From positions 3,720,001 through 3,784,000 of the forward strand of contig NZ_CP107931.1 in NCBI RefSeq assembly GCF_036023875.1: DNA of 64,000 nucleotides. The letters are read 5' to 3'. Source of the stretch: Mycobacterium sp. NBC_00419 (GTDB lineage: Bacteria > Actinomycetota > Actinomycetes > Mycobacteriales > Mycobacteriaceae). The notes under the pieces are model-generated. The model was not told the DNA's origin and did not search any database. It saw nothing but the letters and a program-made list of their open reading frames with translations. Shown one piece after another: positions 26,273-35,071 of this stretch (its first letter is position 1; every line of letters starts with the position of its first letter). The position numbers and the translations under genes are program-made.

Positions 26273-27715
26273 TCACAACGCGCGGTTCGCTGGTTCGACA
26301 TACGGTCGGTCGCGCGTTCGGACGGCGCGGGCCGATACCCGGCTGTGCTTGGTCGGGGCTGTATCGATCGGCTTGCTTCCATCATGCAGCAACACGCCCA
26401 ACAGCACACCAACCACGAGAACTGGTTGTCGCATCCAAAACAGGTCGACCATGGAGAACGTGACGAGGACGAAGATTGTCAAAACCAGTCGTGCGTAGGA
26501 GAGCAGGAGCGGCTGCGAGCGGCCTACCCTCAGAGCGAGTCGATAGGTGAAGATGATCATGACCGCGATCAAGACCGCATACAGAACTCCAAACCTCATG
26601 GCCCATTCCAGCCAGGAGTTCTGGCTGACGCTGCGGTAGCTCCCCTGTGCGATCCGATAGGCTGCGAAATCGGGACCCCTCCCGATAAGGGGTGACTCCA
26701 CAAGGTCCGAATAGTACTGGGTGACAACAGATTTTCTCGCCACCGCCGATTCATCCGTACCGCTGGCCAGTGTGCTGATGGACGCCATCCGCGCGCTGAC
26801 GGTGGCCGCGAGGTCCGCTCGCGAACTAGTGATCAGCTGTATGGCAAACGCGCTCGAGACAACTACCAGAACAGGAATCAAGGGTGCGAGCAACGCTCGC
26901 TTGCGGTTGCCCGAGGAAGCTTCGCCGTGAACTCGCAAGATGTTGCGTACGTACCATGCCAGGACCAGGGCCACAAGGATCAGGGATGTGCGCGACCCCG
27001 TGATGACAACACCGGCCAGTGAACCCGTCGTGGCGATCGTCTGCAGGGCATAACCGCTGGTGAGGAATTCCCTGGTGCACGCGAGACTCGCAATGCACAG
27101 CACGAGCGATAGCGCCGCTTCGTTTGGATGCGGATAGAACCCCAGAGTCCGTTCCGCCACAAACGAGGCTGCGAACGGATTTGAGCTGTAGAACAGGATC
27201 TTGCGTAGGAACGCGTAGTCGAACCAGTTCACAAAGAAGCCGAACCACGTCGCCACGATGCATGCCAGGAAGAACGGTGTCGACAGTCTTGAACCCCATC
27301 GTGCCCACAGCACAACAGCCACCAGCAGCAGCAGCGGGAACAGCACGGCGAAAGTGATCCAATAGACCAGCCTGGCAGTTGTGACGGTGTTGTCGATTAG
27401 CTGCAACGCCATCACCACGGCCGGCGCCACGCCCAACGTGCATGCCCAGCCCGCGAGAACCCCCGAATGCAGCTCGGCGAGTGTCTTGTTGCGGGCCACG
27501 AGGTAGAAAACAAAGAAGAGCGAGAATGCGATATTGGCCTGGCGGGAATTCGTGAACCCCGCGATGTAGGTGAGTGGAAGGTACAGGTTGGTGGCCTGCA
27601 GGAATACTGCTGCCAACGCCAAGCCATCCAATGACACCACACGGAAGCTCGTCACGGCTGGCGCTACCCGATTCGGTTCGTGCAGCATGCCACGACGAAC
27701 AGTTGCGCCCATCAT
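26273..27715 (-). CDS. Wzy-like O-antigen/polysaccharide polymerase
   Basis: A protein of about 480 residues with 10-12 TM helices. Features expected of Wzy/WaaL-type proteins are a large extracytoplasmic loop (between about 290 and 390, with SPLIGRGPDFAAYRIA and SQNSWLEWAMRFG) and GFYPHPNEAALSLVLC followed by TGSRTSLILV. It should polymerise flipped repeat units outside the membrane. The start is set at the ATG pair 27710-27715, just after GAGGGGAGGGGA; the open frame extends 11 codons further. It is the only polymerase candidate in the window. Confidence 0.85.
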   Translation of the reverse strand: MMGATVRRGMLHEPNRVAPAVTSFRVVSLDGLALAAVFLQATNLYLPLTYIAGFTNSRQANIAFSLFFVFYLVARNKTLAELHSGVLAGWACTLGVAPAVVMALQLIDNTVTTARLVYWITFAVLFPLLLLVAVVLWARWGSRLSTPFFLACIVATWFGFFVNWFDYAFLRKILFYSSNPFAASFVAERTLGFYPHPNEAALSLVLCIASLACTREFLTSGYALQTIATTGSLAGVVITGSRTSLILVALVLAWYVRNILRVHGEASSGNRKRALLAPLIPVLVVVSSAFAIQLITSSRADLAATVSARMASISTLASGTDESAVARKSVVTQYYSDLVESPLIGRGPDFAAYRIAQGSYRSVSQNSWLEWAMRFGVLYAVLIAVMIIFTYRLALRVGRSQPLLLSYARLVLTIFVLVTFSMVDLFWMRQPVLVVGVLLGVLLHDGSKPIDTAPTKHSRVSARAVRTRDRPYVEPANRAL

Positions 27716-27773
27716 TCCCCTCCCCTCGAGCGAGGCCTTGCCTCGCAATTGCCGCGCCTCAGCGGCGGCGAAT

Positions 27774-28583
27774 CTATGCAGGCCTGGCTGGCTTGACGGT
27801 GGTCATGGACATCACTCGTGTGGTGCGATACGCCCATGCCGCCAGCCGCCGGACCGGTGCCGGCAGTGGAGGATTCCCTAGCTTGAGGAGCACCCGAGCC
27901 TCGGATGCTTCCCGGTAATCCACTGACACTCCCACGCTCTCGAACACGCGTCGGATCTCGGAAGGGTGACGGTAGAACGTTTCGGTGTCGCTGTATTGGG
28001 CAAAGATCGCCGTCCGCTCGGCCAGCGGCCATTCAGTGAAGTACGGGGCCGCTCGGCCAGTCCTTAGCATGAATCTGATTGCGCTCCGCCGTGTGTGCCC
28101 CTTCGGCAGCCAGTGCACAACCGGCGCGAGGAGGTGTGGCTCGGTGAAGATCCATTTCGCAGGAAACACATGCAAGCCGATTCCGCCTGGCCGTGTGGTG
28201 CGTGCGATTTCTGTCGCAAGCTGTGGCAAGTCGGCGACGTGTTCGAAGACCTGGTCGGAGATCACAATGTCGAAGTGGTTGTCAGGGTAGGGGTAGCGGT
28301 CGCTGTCTAGCACGGCCAGCCGGTCCGCTCCGAGATAGGCGCGACCATTCGCGATGTAGTCGGGGGATACGTCTATTCCATAGGCATCGAAACCCTGGTC
28401 CAGGAGCCAGGCGACCGTGCCGCCTTTCCCGCATCCCACGTCGAGCACCCGAACCGAGGCCCGCTCACGACCGGAGGACACTCCTGACAACCAGTCAGCG
28501 ATCGGCACCCCGGGGTGGCTTGGTTCGGTCAGTGGGCTCAGCTTGGCATGGCCGACATGATCGTTGAACGCCGGCAGTGCCAT
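27774..28583 (-). CDS. Type 11 SAM-dependent methyltransferase
   Basis: A 269-residue protein with SAM loop VLDVGCGKGGTVAWLL, strand-2 acid YGIDVSP, then YPDNHFDIVISDQVFEHVAD and a GGIGLHVFPAKW loop. This is typical of methyltransferases in surface-glycan clusters. The start ATG (28581-28583) has GGAG six bases upstream; a TTG four codons earlier is less likely. It stands between the polymerase gene and module copy 2, all on the minus strand. The acceptor is unknown. Confidence 0.85.
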   Translation of the reverse strand: MALPAFNDHVGHAKLSPLTEPSHPGVPIADWLSGVSSGRERASVRVLDVGCGKGGTVAWLLDQGFDAYGIDVSPDYIANGRAYLGADRLAVLDSDRYPYPDNHFDIVISDQVFEHVADLPQLATEIARTTRPGGIGLHVFPAKWIFTEPHLLAPVVHWLPKGHTRRSAIRFMLRTGRAAPYFTEWPLAERTAIFAQYSDTETFYRHPSEIRRVFESVGVSVDYREASEARVLLKLGNPPLPAPVRRLAAWAYRTTRVMSMTTVKPARPA

Positions 28584-28668
28584 CAGTGACTCCAACCCTC
28601 ATGCGCATCCAGTTGCGACGTCAATAGGCTTGGTGCAGTTGCGTTCTCTGGCACGGTTACATCACCAA

Positions 28669-30150
28669 CTACTTCTCGGGCGTCTGCCCAGACTCCACTT
28701 GTTCTGTGATTCGGAATTCGGCATCGTCAAGCGTGTCCGGGATAGTGGGAGCGGGACGGGCTTTCGGAGCTTGCGCGGGCTTACTCTCGTTGTAGCTCTG
28801 GCTATAGCTGTAGCTATAGCTGTACCTGTACGAAGCGCTTCCACGTGTCGGAATCATGGTCAGTACTGAACCGAGCAGCGTTGCGCCGACATCGGTGAGG
28901 ATCCCGATGGCGTGTGCGAGCTGTTCACGCTTGGTCTCTCCGAATCGCGAGACAATGAGCGCACCGTCGGCATTCGCTGCCAGGACCGCTCCATCGGTGA
29001 CAGCGAGCAGCGGAGACGAGTCCACGATGACGTAGTCGAACTGACCGCGCAGTTCGTTCAGCAATTTCTTGGCTGCCATGGAGCCCAACAGCTCGCTCGG
29101 ATTCGGCGGGATTGCCCCTGCCGCAAGGACGGACAATTGTGGACACTGCGTCTTCTGTATCACTTCGTCCACGGACGCTGCGCCACTGAGGACCGTCGAG
29201 AACCCGACTTGACCGACCAGATCGAGGTACTTCGCCAGGCTTGGTCGTCGCATGTCACCGTCAACGAGCAGGACGTTGTGCTCAGCTTCGGCAAGCGCAA
29301 GCGCAATATTGATCGCAGTGGTGCTCTTGCCCTCGTTCGGAGATGGGCTCGTGATGACGATCAGCCGTGGCGGGTTGTCTACCGCGAGGAACTGTAAGTT
29401 GGTACGGAGCTTACGAAATGCCTCGGCCGTTCCGGAGTTATCGGTAGGGAAGGATATGGCCGGCGTCTTGCGGAACTCCTTGTCCGCCGGAATATAGCCA
29501 ACAACACCGGTATTGGTGATCTCTTCCAAGGTCTCCTGGCTCTTCACCGTATTGTCGAGCAGATCGCGAACAACCGCGATGCCGATGCCCAGCAGGCCGC
29601 CTAAGACCAGTCCGATCGCGACGTTCCGAACTGGATTCGGGATCACTGGTGCTTTGGGAATCGACGCGCGCTGCTCGACAACCACACGGGCGTCCGGTTG
29701 TGCCCCAGGCTTCGGAGTTTCAAGTTCGTTCACCAATCCCACAAACTCGTCAGACAGCGCGTTGGCGATATCCCTTGCGCGAACAGCTGATTCGTCGAGA
29801 ACATCGACATCAATGAGGACTGTGCTCGGCTTTACCGATGCCGTCACCTTCGCCTGGAGCGCGTCGGCGCTCATAGCGAGGTCGAGTTTGTCTACGGTGC
29901 GCTGAGCCAGCGTTTCACCCTTTATCAGCTCGGCGTAGGACAGAACTCGCTCTTGTGAAAACAGGTTGCCCTGGTACACGTCTTGGACCGAGCCGCCGGA
30001 AGTGGTGGATACGAAGAGCCGAGTAGAAGCCTCATAGAGGGGAGTGGTGAGCAGGGTGTAGATGACGGCGGCCGACACCAGCGCCAGTGTTGTCACGGTG
30101 ATCGTGACCCACCGAGCTCTCAGCAGCCTGGCGAATTCCCGTAGATTCAA
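28669..30150 (-). CDS. Wzz/BY-kinase: co-polymerase fused to tyrosine autokinase (copy 2)
   Basis: A 493-residue paralogue of the protein at 1836. TM segments at about 14-34 and 178-195, Walker A at 268-277 (TSPSPNEGKST), Walker A' at 293-301 (VLLVDGDMR), Walker B at 373-380. The C-terminal tyrosines are Y441, 443, 445, 447, 449 and 453 (copy 1 has five), followed by a longer proline-rich tail. The start is TTG, chosen because it matches the MNLxEF start of copy 1 and has GGGGGG four bases before it. It ends the second three-gene module. Confidence 0.93.
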   Translation of the reverse strand: MNLREFARLLRARWVTITVTTLALVSAAVIYTLLTTPLYEASTRLFVSTTSGGSVQDVYQGNLFSQERVLSYAELIKGETLAQRTVDKLDLAMSADALQAKVTASVKPSTVLIDVDVLDESAVRARDIANALSDEFVGLVNELETPKPGAQPDARVVVEQRASIPKAPVIPNPVRNVAIGLVLGGLLGIGIAVVRDLLDNTVKSQETLEEITNTGVVGYIPADKEFRKTPAISFPTDNSGTAEAFRKLRTNLQFLAVDNPPRLIVITSPSPNEGKSTTAINIALALAEAEHNVLLVDGDMRRPSLAKYLDLVGQVGFSTVLSGAASVDEVIQKTQCPQLSVLAAGAIPPNPSELLGSMAAKKLLNELRGQFDYVIVDSSPLLAVTDGAVLAANADGALIVSRFGETKREQLAHAIGILTDVGATLLGSVLTMIPTRGSASYRYSYSYSYSQSYNESKPAQAPKARPAPTIPDTLDDAEFRITEQVESGQTPEK

Positions 30151-30197
30151 GATGCCCCCCTAACGGCTTTCGTGCCCGTGCTTGAGATGTCCGTGGG

Positions 30198-31997
30198 CTA
30201 TCGAGTGCATGTCGGCACCGAGACCTTCGGAGTTACGTTGCCCATCAAAGGCTGAACCGGAACCTGTGCTTCGCCCGGGGAAGTTGGTTCGGAGAGCCGG
30301 AACACCAATTCGGCAGTCTTTCCGGGCGCGATCGCCACCTGGGCTTCAAAGCTTGGATGGTTGCGCTCCGTCGCTCCAAACACTCGGATTCTCTTCCCAT
30401 TGACGACAACACTGATTACCTGCGCACCCTTGGTTGCGAGAAGGCGGACCGATGTCAGCATCGAGCCCCTCGGGATGTTCTCCGCGAGACTAGGAAAGAA
30501 GCCCAGCCGCCCGGCGACATAATCCGGCAGCGGCGCGGGATCCGAGAGGGTATTCGTCAACCGAACTGTCACAGTAGACATTCGGGTATCGCCGTCGCAC
30601 CCGTCGGCGACGTACTCAATCTGTCGTTCCAGGTAGTAGTCCATCTTGTTCCCACCCAGATTGTTGATGACAACTTCTGCGTATGGGGCCGGATCCTCCG
30701 AAATCGCATTGGCCAGTGAAGTTTTCTCCAGAAGTTCCTGGTCGGCTGGTAACGCGCTCCAGACCGAGACTCGTCGCTCTTTGACTGCTCGTCCAAGCGC
30801 GTCGAGCAACGTCCGCGGGGACTCGACCGGCTCCGTAATCTTCTTGACCACTTCAGAAGCAATATCCTGCAGATACTGCTTGCGCGCTGTCTGATCCTCG
30901 GGGAACCGGGTGTACACGGTTGACTCGGTCAACTCGACGACGTTGTCTTTGGTCACCGTCTCGCCGTCTGGCATCGTTATCGGCCCCGTTGCGCCGAGGA
31001 TATAGCTCAGGGCGATCGGATCGATCGCGATGACGCCGTCGACGTTCATTCCCGACTGTTGTGCCCACATCGACTTCCAGATCTGCGCCGCGTAGGGGAA
31101 ATGCGAGCTCTGATTGCTGTTGCGGAAATCAGTTGTCGGATGGGTGAACCCGTACTCCTGATCGAATTCAGGGCCGAGTGTGGTGGGTGTGAACCGCTTG
31201 TTGAGTTCACTGTTGGCCCCCAACGTGTCCACGCTCGGCTTGCCGTTGTCGAAACGAAGAATCGCGAACCCCCCGAGCAGACCTCCAGTCCCTCGGGCTT
31301 CGGCGTTCGTCTGAAAGCCCATGAAGTAGGTGCGTGGTCCGTCGGCGCCCATCATCGACGGGGCCAGCTGCGCGGCCAAGGCTGTGTTGTCCATCAGCCG
31401 GGCGATATCCGACGTTTGCTTCTGTAGTTGTGACCGCGCTTCGCCGATCGCGGACAGATAACCCGGCTCTGGAATCTCCATCGCGTCAGTGTTGATTCGA
31501 GCGGCGGAAGCGGCGATCTTGGCCAGCGCCGGCCCTTCCTTGCGTAATGCCGCTACGTCAAGCCGGCCGTCAGCAAGCAGCTGCGTTGGCGCGAGAACTG
31601 TGCCGGCATCTGCGGTGGGCCTCAACACGTCGGTCGTCAAGCCGAGCACAACGTTCGATATCTGTTGACCGGTTCTAAACGGGCTGCCCAACCACGGCAC
31701 GGCAGAAGCGATGTTCCACGGTAGGGAGTAGGTCGCATCGCGAGCTGCCTGGGCGTGCGACTGCGCGTCGGCCGCGAAACGCGACGCGTCCGCGGTGTTT
31801 CCCTGCAGTAGGGCATCTTTGGCCTGTTGGGCGCTACCGCGTGCCTGTTCGAGGTTAGTCTTCGCCGCTTGCGCGCGGAAGCCGAGCCATGCACCGAAGC
31901 CGATCAGGACGACGAGCACTACGAGCCCCGCCCAAGCAGCATTGCGGCGCCTCATGCGGCGCCGCTCGTCGTCGTCTTCTTCGTCGCTCAGACCCAC
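30198..31997 (-). CDS. DUF4012 domain protein (copy 2)
   Basis: A 599-residue paralogue of the protein at 3442. It has a shorter acidic/basic N-terminus, one TM helix (about 20-40), then the same helical alanine-rich region and DUF4012 core (YFMGFQTNAEARGTGGLLGG; DPAPYAEVVINNLGGNKMDY). Start is GTG, as in copy 1, with GGGGG upstream. Cysteines in VADGCDGD and at the C-terminus (VPTCTR against VPQCSK) are conserved between the copies and could pair outside the cell. Function is unknown. Confidence 0.9.
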   Translation of the reverse strand: MGLSDEEDDDERRRMRRRNAAWAGLVVLVVLIGFGAWLGFRAQAAKTNLEQARGSAQQAKDALLQGNTADASRFAADAQSHAQAARDATYSLPWNIASAVPWLGSPFRTGQQISNVVLGLTTDVLRPTADAGTVLAPTQLLADGRLDVAALRKEGPALAKIAASAARINTDAMEIPEPGYLSAIGEARSQLQKQTSDIARLMDNTALAAQLAPSMMGADGPRTYFMGFQTNAEARGTGGLLGGFAILRFDNGKPSVDTLGANSELNKRFTPTTLGPEFDQEYGFTHPTTDFRNSNQSSHFPYAAQIWKSMWAQQSGMNVDGVIAIDPIALSYILGATGPITMPDGETVTKDNVVELTESTVYTRFPEDQTARKQYLQDIASEVVKKITEPVESPRTLLDALGRAVKERRVSVWSALPADQELLEKTSLANAISEDPAPYAEVVINNLGGNKMDYYLERQIEYVADGCDGDTRMSTVTVRLTNTLSDPAPLPDYVAGRLGFFPSLAENIPRGSMLTSVRLLATKGAQVISVVVNGKRIRVFGATERNHPSFEAQVAIAPGKTAELVFRLSEPTSPGEAQVPVQPLMGNVTPKVSVPTCTR

Positions 31998-32119
31998 TCA
32001 GTAATCCCCCGTGCTCTGATGCGGGCTTTCCTAGGGTGGAAGCCACACAGCTGGCAAATGTGGAACAACCCGCCAGCTGCCGGTCGGCATCAGCTGACGA
32101 GTTGTTTCCCTGAATTGGG

Positions 32120-32611
32120 TTATGCGCCGGTGAGATACGGTCCGACGTGGAACGTCTGGGCGATGTTGGTGGCGAAGGCGCTGACTCCGTCGCCGACATT
32201 CGTGAAGAAGTCGCCCACCGGGCCGGGGAGAATGTTCCCTACCGCCTTGAGGAGCTCGCCAGTTGCCGCCACGAAGACATAGGCGACAGTTCCGACGTAA
32301 ACGACCACGCCTCGGACGATGGCCTGGGTACCGGCGACGAGTCCCTCGACCGTGTAGCAGCCCAGCTTGAAATTGGCTGTGGTGCATGGATCGGTGACGA
32401 CAGACGCCGACGCGTTGGCGGAGTTACCCGGCACGATTACCGGATTTACGACGAGCGATGCGGCGCCGCCGATGTTCTCGGCGAAAGGTGCGAGGCTTGG
32501 CCCCGCGTGAGCGACCACTGGTGTGAGCGTGGCCGCCGCAGCGATTACTAGTGCTGCGGTGCTGATTTGCAACCTCTTGGTTCCGAACTGAACCACGGTA
32601 GCTGTGGACAT
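32120..32611 (-). CDS. Small secreted protein of unknown function (copy 2 of module)
   Basis: A 163-residue paralogue of the protein at 5420. The signal peptide ends near VVAHAGP (about 36). Mature features shared with copy 1 are a cysteine pair (CTTANFKLGCY), a VEGLVAGTQAIVRG-type hydrophobic stretch, GPVGDFFTNVGDGVSAF and a GPY ending. Copy 2 has about 16 extra residues between the signal and the first cysteine. It is the first gene of the second module. GGGGG-TC-GGGG lies just before the ATG. Confidence 0.8.
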   Translation of the reverse strand: MSTATVVQFGTKRLQISTAALVIAAAATLTPVVAHAGPSLAPFAENIGGAASLVVNPVIVPGNSANASASVVTDPCTTANFKLGCYTVEGLVAGTQAIVRGVVVYVGTVAYVFVAATGELLKAVGNILPGPVGDFFTNVGDGVSAFATNIAQTFHVGPYLTGA

Positions 32612-32649
32612 ATCCCCGACCCCCTGTGTAAAGCCTTACAACTGGCGTA

Positions 32650-32678
32650 AGCGTCCCACCACCAGATAGGGCTGTCAA
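32650..32678 (-). promoter_or_regulatory. Candidate promoter for module copy 2
   Basis: On the minus strand TTGACA (32678-32673) and, 17 bases on, GACGCT (32655-32650). The -10 is poor, but the -35 and next two bases (GC) equal those upstream of copy 1 at the same relative place. Confidence 0.4.
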
Positions 32679-32771
32679 CGGAATCGCCAACGGCACGAGA
32701 GCGGTTATTGACGACGAAATTAATTGATCTTAATCGGCCGCGCATGGTGTCGCCTTGCGCGAAAGTTATTG

Positions 32772-33830
32772 CTAACTCAAGGAATACGCGAAGCCGCTGA
32801 TATCCCGCACGCTCGCCCCGAAAACCTCCGGCATGACAGCGGGAAACAGCAGGTCACCGCCGTGGCAGGTGCCGACGACGATCCGCCCGGCAGCAGGAAC
32901 GCCCGCTGCGAGTAGGCGCCGGTAGTAAAGAAGGCCCTCATCGCGCAAGGGGTCGAGCTCATTGACCGATATGACGTGTGGCGGTAATCCGGTCAATTCT
33001 TCGTCCGACGCTTCGCCGGCCCAACAGGTCACATCATTCACATGCGCCCCAGACGGGTCGTACACCGATCCCAGAAGCGCCGCCTGCTGGCAGCTGATGA
33101 AGTAACCGTCGTTCTCCCGCAGCGACGGAAACTCCGCCGGATAGTCGAGCCACTTGTTGGAGATATAGGGGCATTGCGCGTACGCGCCGGCGATCTCGCC
33201 GAGCCAGCCCTCCCGCTTGGCTTTGTGGGTGACCGTCAGCGTCAGGTTCCCGCCGCCTGACTCGCCCGCCACGATCAGATGGCTGACTCCCAGATCGGCG
33301 GCATTGGCGTGTACCCAGCGGGTGGCCGCCGCGCAGTCATTGAGTCCTGCCGGATACGGGTGCACCCCGAGTCGGCCCGCCGAGTTCCTGAACTCGACAC
33401 CGACCACGACCAACCCGGTCGCCGCCAGGCATTCGCGCAGATGTCGATACGCAGCATCCGAAGCGCTGCCGATCGCCATGCCACCGCCGTGGAAATGCAC
33501 GACGGCCGGCAGTGGCCCACGCGCATCGTCCGGCCGGCTGACGAACAGCGTCAGCTCGTTGCCGTCGCCGCCGGGGATGGTGACCGTCGTCGTGCTGACA
33601 CCACCGGGTGCCGGTGCGGCCAGGGCGAGTGCGTCGAACACCGCGCCGATCGCTTCCTCGGCGGCCGCCGCGTATGCCAGCCGGTGTTCGAGAGGGGAGT
33701 CGACGGTCAGCGGCGCATCCGGCAGAGCGTCAGCCAGGCCGAGCGGGGCGAATGCGGCAACCATTCGTGGGTCGGACCGGGGATCGGTGCCGAGCGTGCA
33801 TTTCGGATCTGCGAGTCGACCAGCGAGCAT
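32772..33830 (-). CDS. HSL-type alpha/beta hydrolase (esterase/lipase)
   Basis: A 352-residue cytoplasmic-type hydrolase of the hormone-sensitive-lipase family. The oxyanion motif is HFHGGGMAIGS, the nucleophile elbow GESGGG (AGESGGGNLTL), the acid is probably in NELDPLRDEG and the histidine in CHGGDLLFP. It is related to the mycobacterial Lip esterases. It lies 20 bases after the sigma-factor gene in the same direction, so it may be the last gene of a three-gene operon. Natural substrate unknown. Confidence 0.88.
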   Translation of the reverse strand: MLAGRLADPKCTLGTDPRSDPRMVAAFAPLGLADALPDAPLTVDSPLEHRLAYAAAAEEAIGAVFDALALAAPAPGGVSTTTVTIPGGDGNELTLFVSRPDDARGPLPAVVHFHGGGMAIGSASDAAYRHLRECLAATGLVVVGVEFRNSAGRLGVHPYPAGLNDCAAATRWVHANAADLGVSHLIVAGESGGGNLTLTVTHKAKREGWLGEIAGAYAQCPYISNKWLDYPAEFPSLRENDGYFISCQQAALLGSVYDPSGAHVNDVTCWAGEASDEELTGLPPHVISVNELDPLRDEGLLYYRRLLAAGVPAAGRIVVGTCHGGDLLFPAVMPEVFGASVRDISGFAYSLS

Positions 33831-33850
33831 GAACCGACCCTAGTTCGCCG

Positions 33851-35068
33851 TCACCCTCCGCATTCGGTGATTCGCCGTCGGAGAAATACCTTGCCCGGTT
33901 CAGAGCCGTTGAGTTCCAGAGCGTTCCGGTACCACTGTGCGGCCTCCGGGTGGCGCCCGGCGCGGCGCAGCAGGTCGGCGCGGACGGTCGCGGCAAGGTT
34001 CGACCGGACCAGCCGCGGATCGTGGGCCGCCTTGTCCAGCAAGGCCAAGCCGGCCTCCGGTCCGTCGCGAAGCCCGATCGCCAATGCCCGGTTCACCCGG
34101 ACCACCGGGGAGTCAGTGAGCTCCAGCAGTCGGTCGTAGGCCAGGCAGATCGTCGCCCAGTCCGTCCGTTGCCAGTCCGGAGCGGTCGAGTGCACCGCTG
34201 CGATCACCGCCTGAGGGAGATACGGCCCCGTCGAACCCCGCGCCCGGGCCACCGCATCGAGCCCGCGGGCGATCTTGCCGCGGTCCCAGCGCCTGCGGTC
34301 CTGCTCCTCCAGCGGCACCAACGCACCCGAGGCGTCGAGGCGGGTCGTGCGCCGCGAATCATGCAGTAGGACAAGGGCCGACAGGGCATGCGCCTCCTGC
34401 TCATCAGGCATCAACGCAGACAGTTCACCGGCCAGCCGTACGCCCTCGTCGCACAGTTCGTCGCGGATTGCCGACGGGCCTGCGGTTGACCAGTAGCCCT
34501 CGGTGAACACCGAGTAGATGCACGACAGCACATGTGGCGTTCGCTGCGGCAGCAGATCAGCTTCGGGCACCCGTAACGGGATGTTGGCGTGCCGAATCTT
34601 GTTCTTGGCGCGGGTGATTCGCTGAGCGACAGCAGCCTCGCTCTGCAACAGTGCCCGCCCGATCTCGGCCACCGTCAAGCCCGAGACGAGCCGCAACGTC
34701 AGCGCCAATTGCGAAGCGCGTTCCAGGGCCGGGTGCGCGCAGGTGAACATCATCCGCAACTCGTCGTCGCGCACCGGGTGTACGTCGGCCCGGTCGGTGC
34801 GGGCAACGATGTCGTCGAGCACAGCCGCCAACTCCTTTCCCGGGCGAAGTGATTCGCGACGCAGACGGTCACGGGCCCGGTTGCGCGCGGCGGTCAACAG
34901 CCATGCCGCGGGATTGTCGGGCAATCCCTCCCGTGACCATGCCCGGAGCGCATCTGAGCACGCCTCCTGAACGGCGTCCTCGGCAACGGTGAGATCGCCG
35001 GACCAACGGGCCAGCGCGGCCACCGTCGGTCCCCACTCGCGCCGGAAGACGCCGTCCAGGGACTGCAT
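33851..35068 (-). CDS. ECF sigma factor of the ECF42 type
   Basis: A 405-residue sigma factor. Region 2 is near the N-terminus (AEDAVQEACSDALRAW, WLLTAARNRARDRLRRE), region 4 has LRLVSGLTVAEIGRAL and RITRAKNKIR, and a long C-terminal extension (from about 190) contains YSVFTEGYW and DELCDEGVRLAGEL. This extension, with TPR-like helices, marks the ECF42 group, which is generally encoded next to DGPF-domain proteins. That is exactly the case here: the DGPF gene ends 3 bases before this start. The extension is thought to replace an anti-sigma factor. Confidence 0.92.
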   Translation of the reverse strand: MQSLDGVFRREWGPTVAALARWSGDLTVAEDAVQEACSDALRAWSREGLPDNPAAWLLTAARNRARDRLRRESLRPGKELAAVLDDIVARTDRADVHPVRDDELRMMFTCAHPALERASQLALTLRLVSGLTVAEIGRALLQSEAAVAQRITRAKNKIRHANIPLRVPEADLLPQRTPHVLSCIYSVFTEGYWSTAGPSAIRDELCDEGVRLAGELSALMPDEQEAHALSALVLLHDSRRTTRLDASGALVPLEEQDRRRWDRGKIARGLDAVARARGSTGPYLPQAVIAAVHSTAPDWQRTDWATICLAYDRLLELTDSPVVRVNRALAIGLRDGPEAGLALLDKAAHDPRLVRSNLAATVRADLLRRAGRHPEAAQWYRNALELNGSEPGKVFLRRRITECGG

Positions 35069-35071
35069 GCT

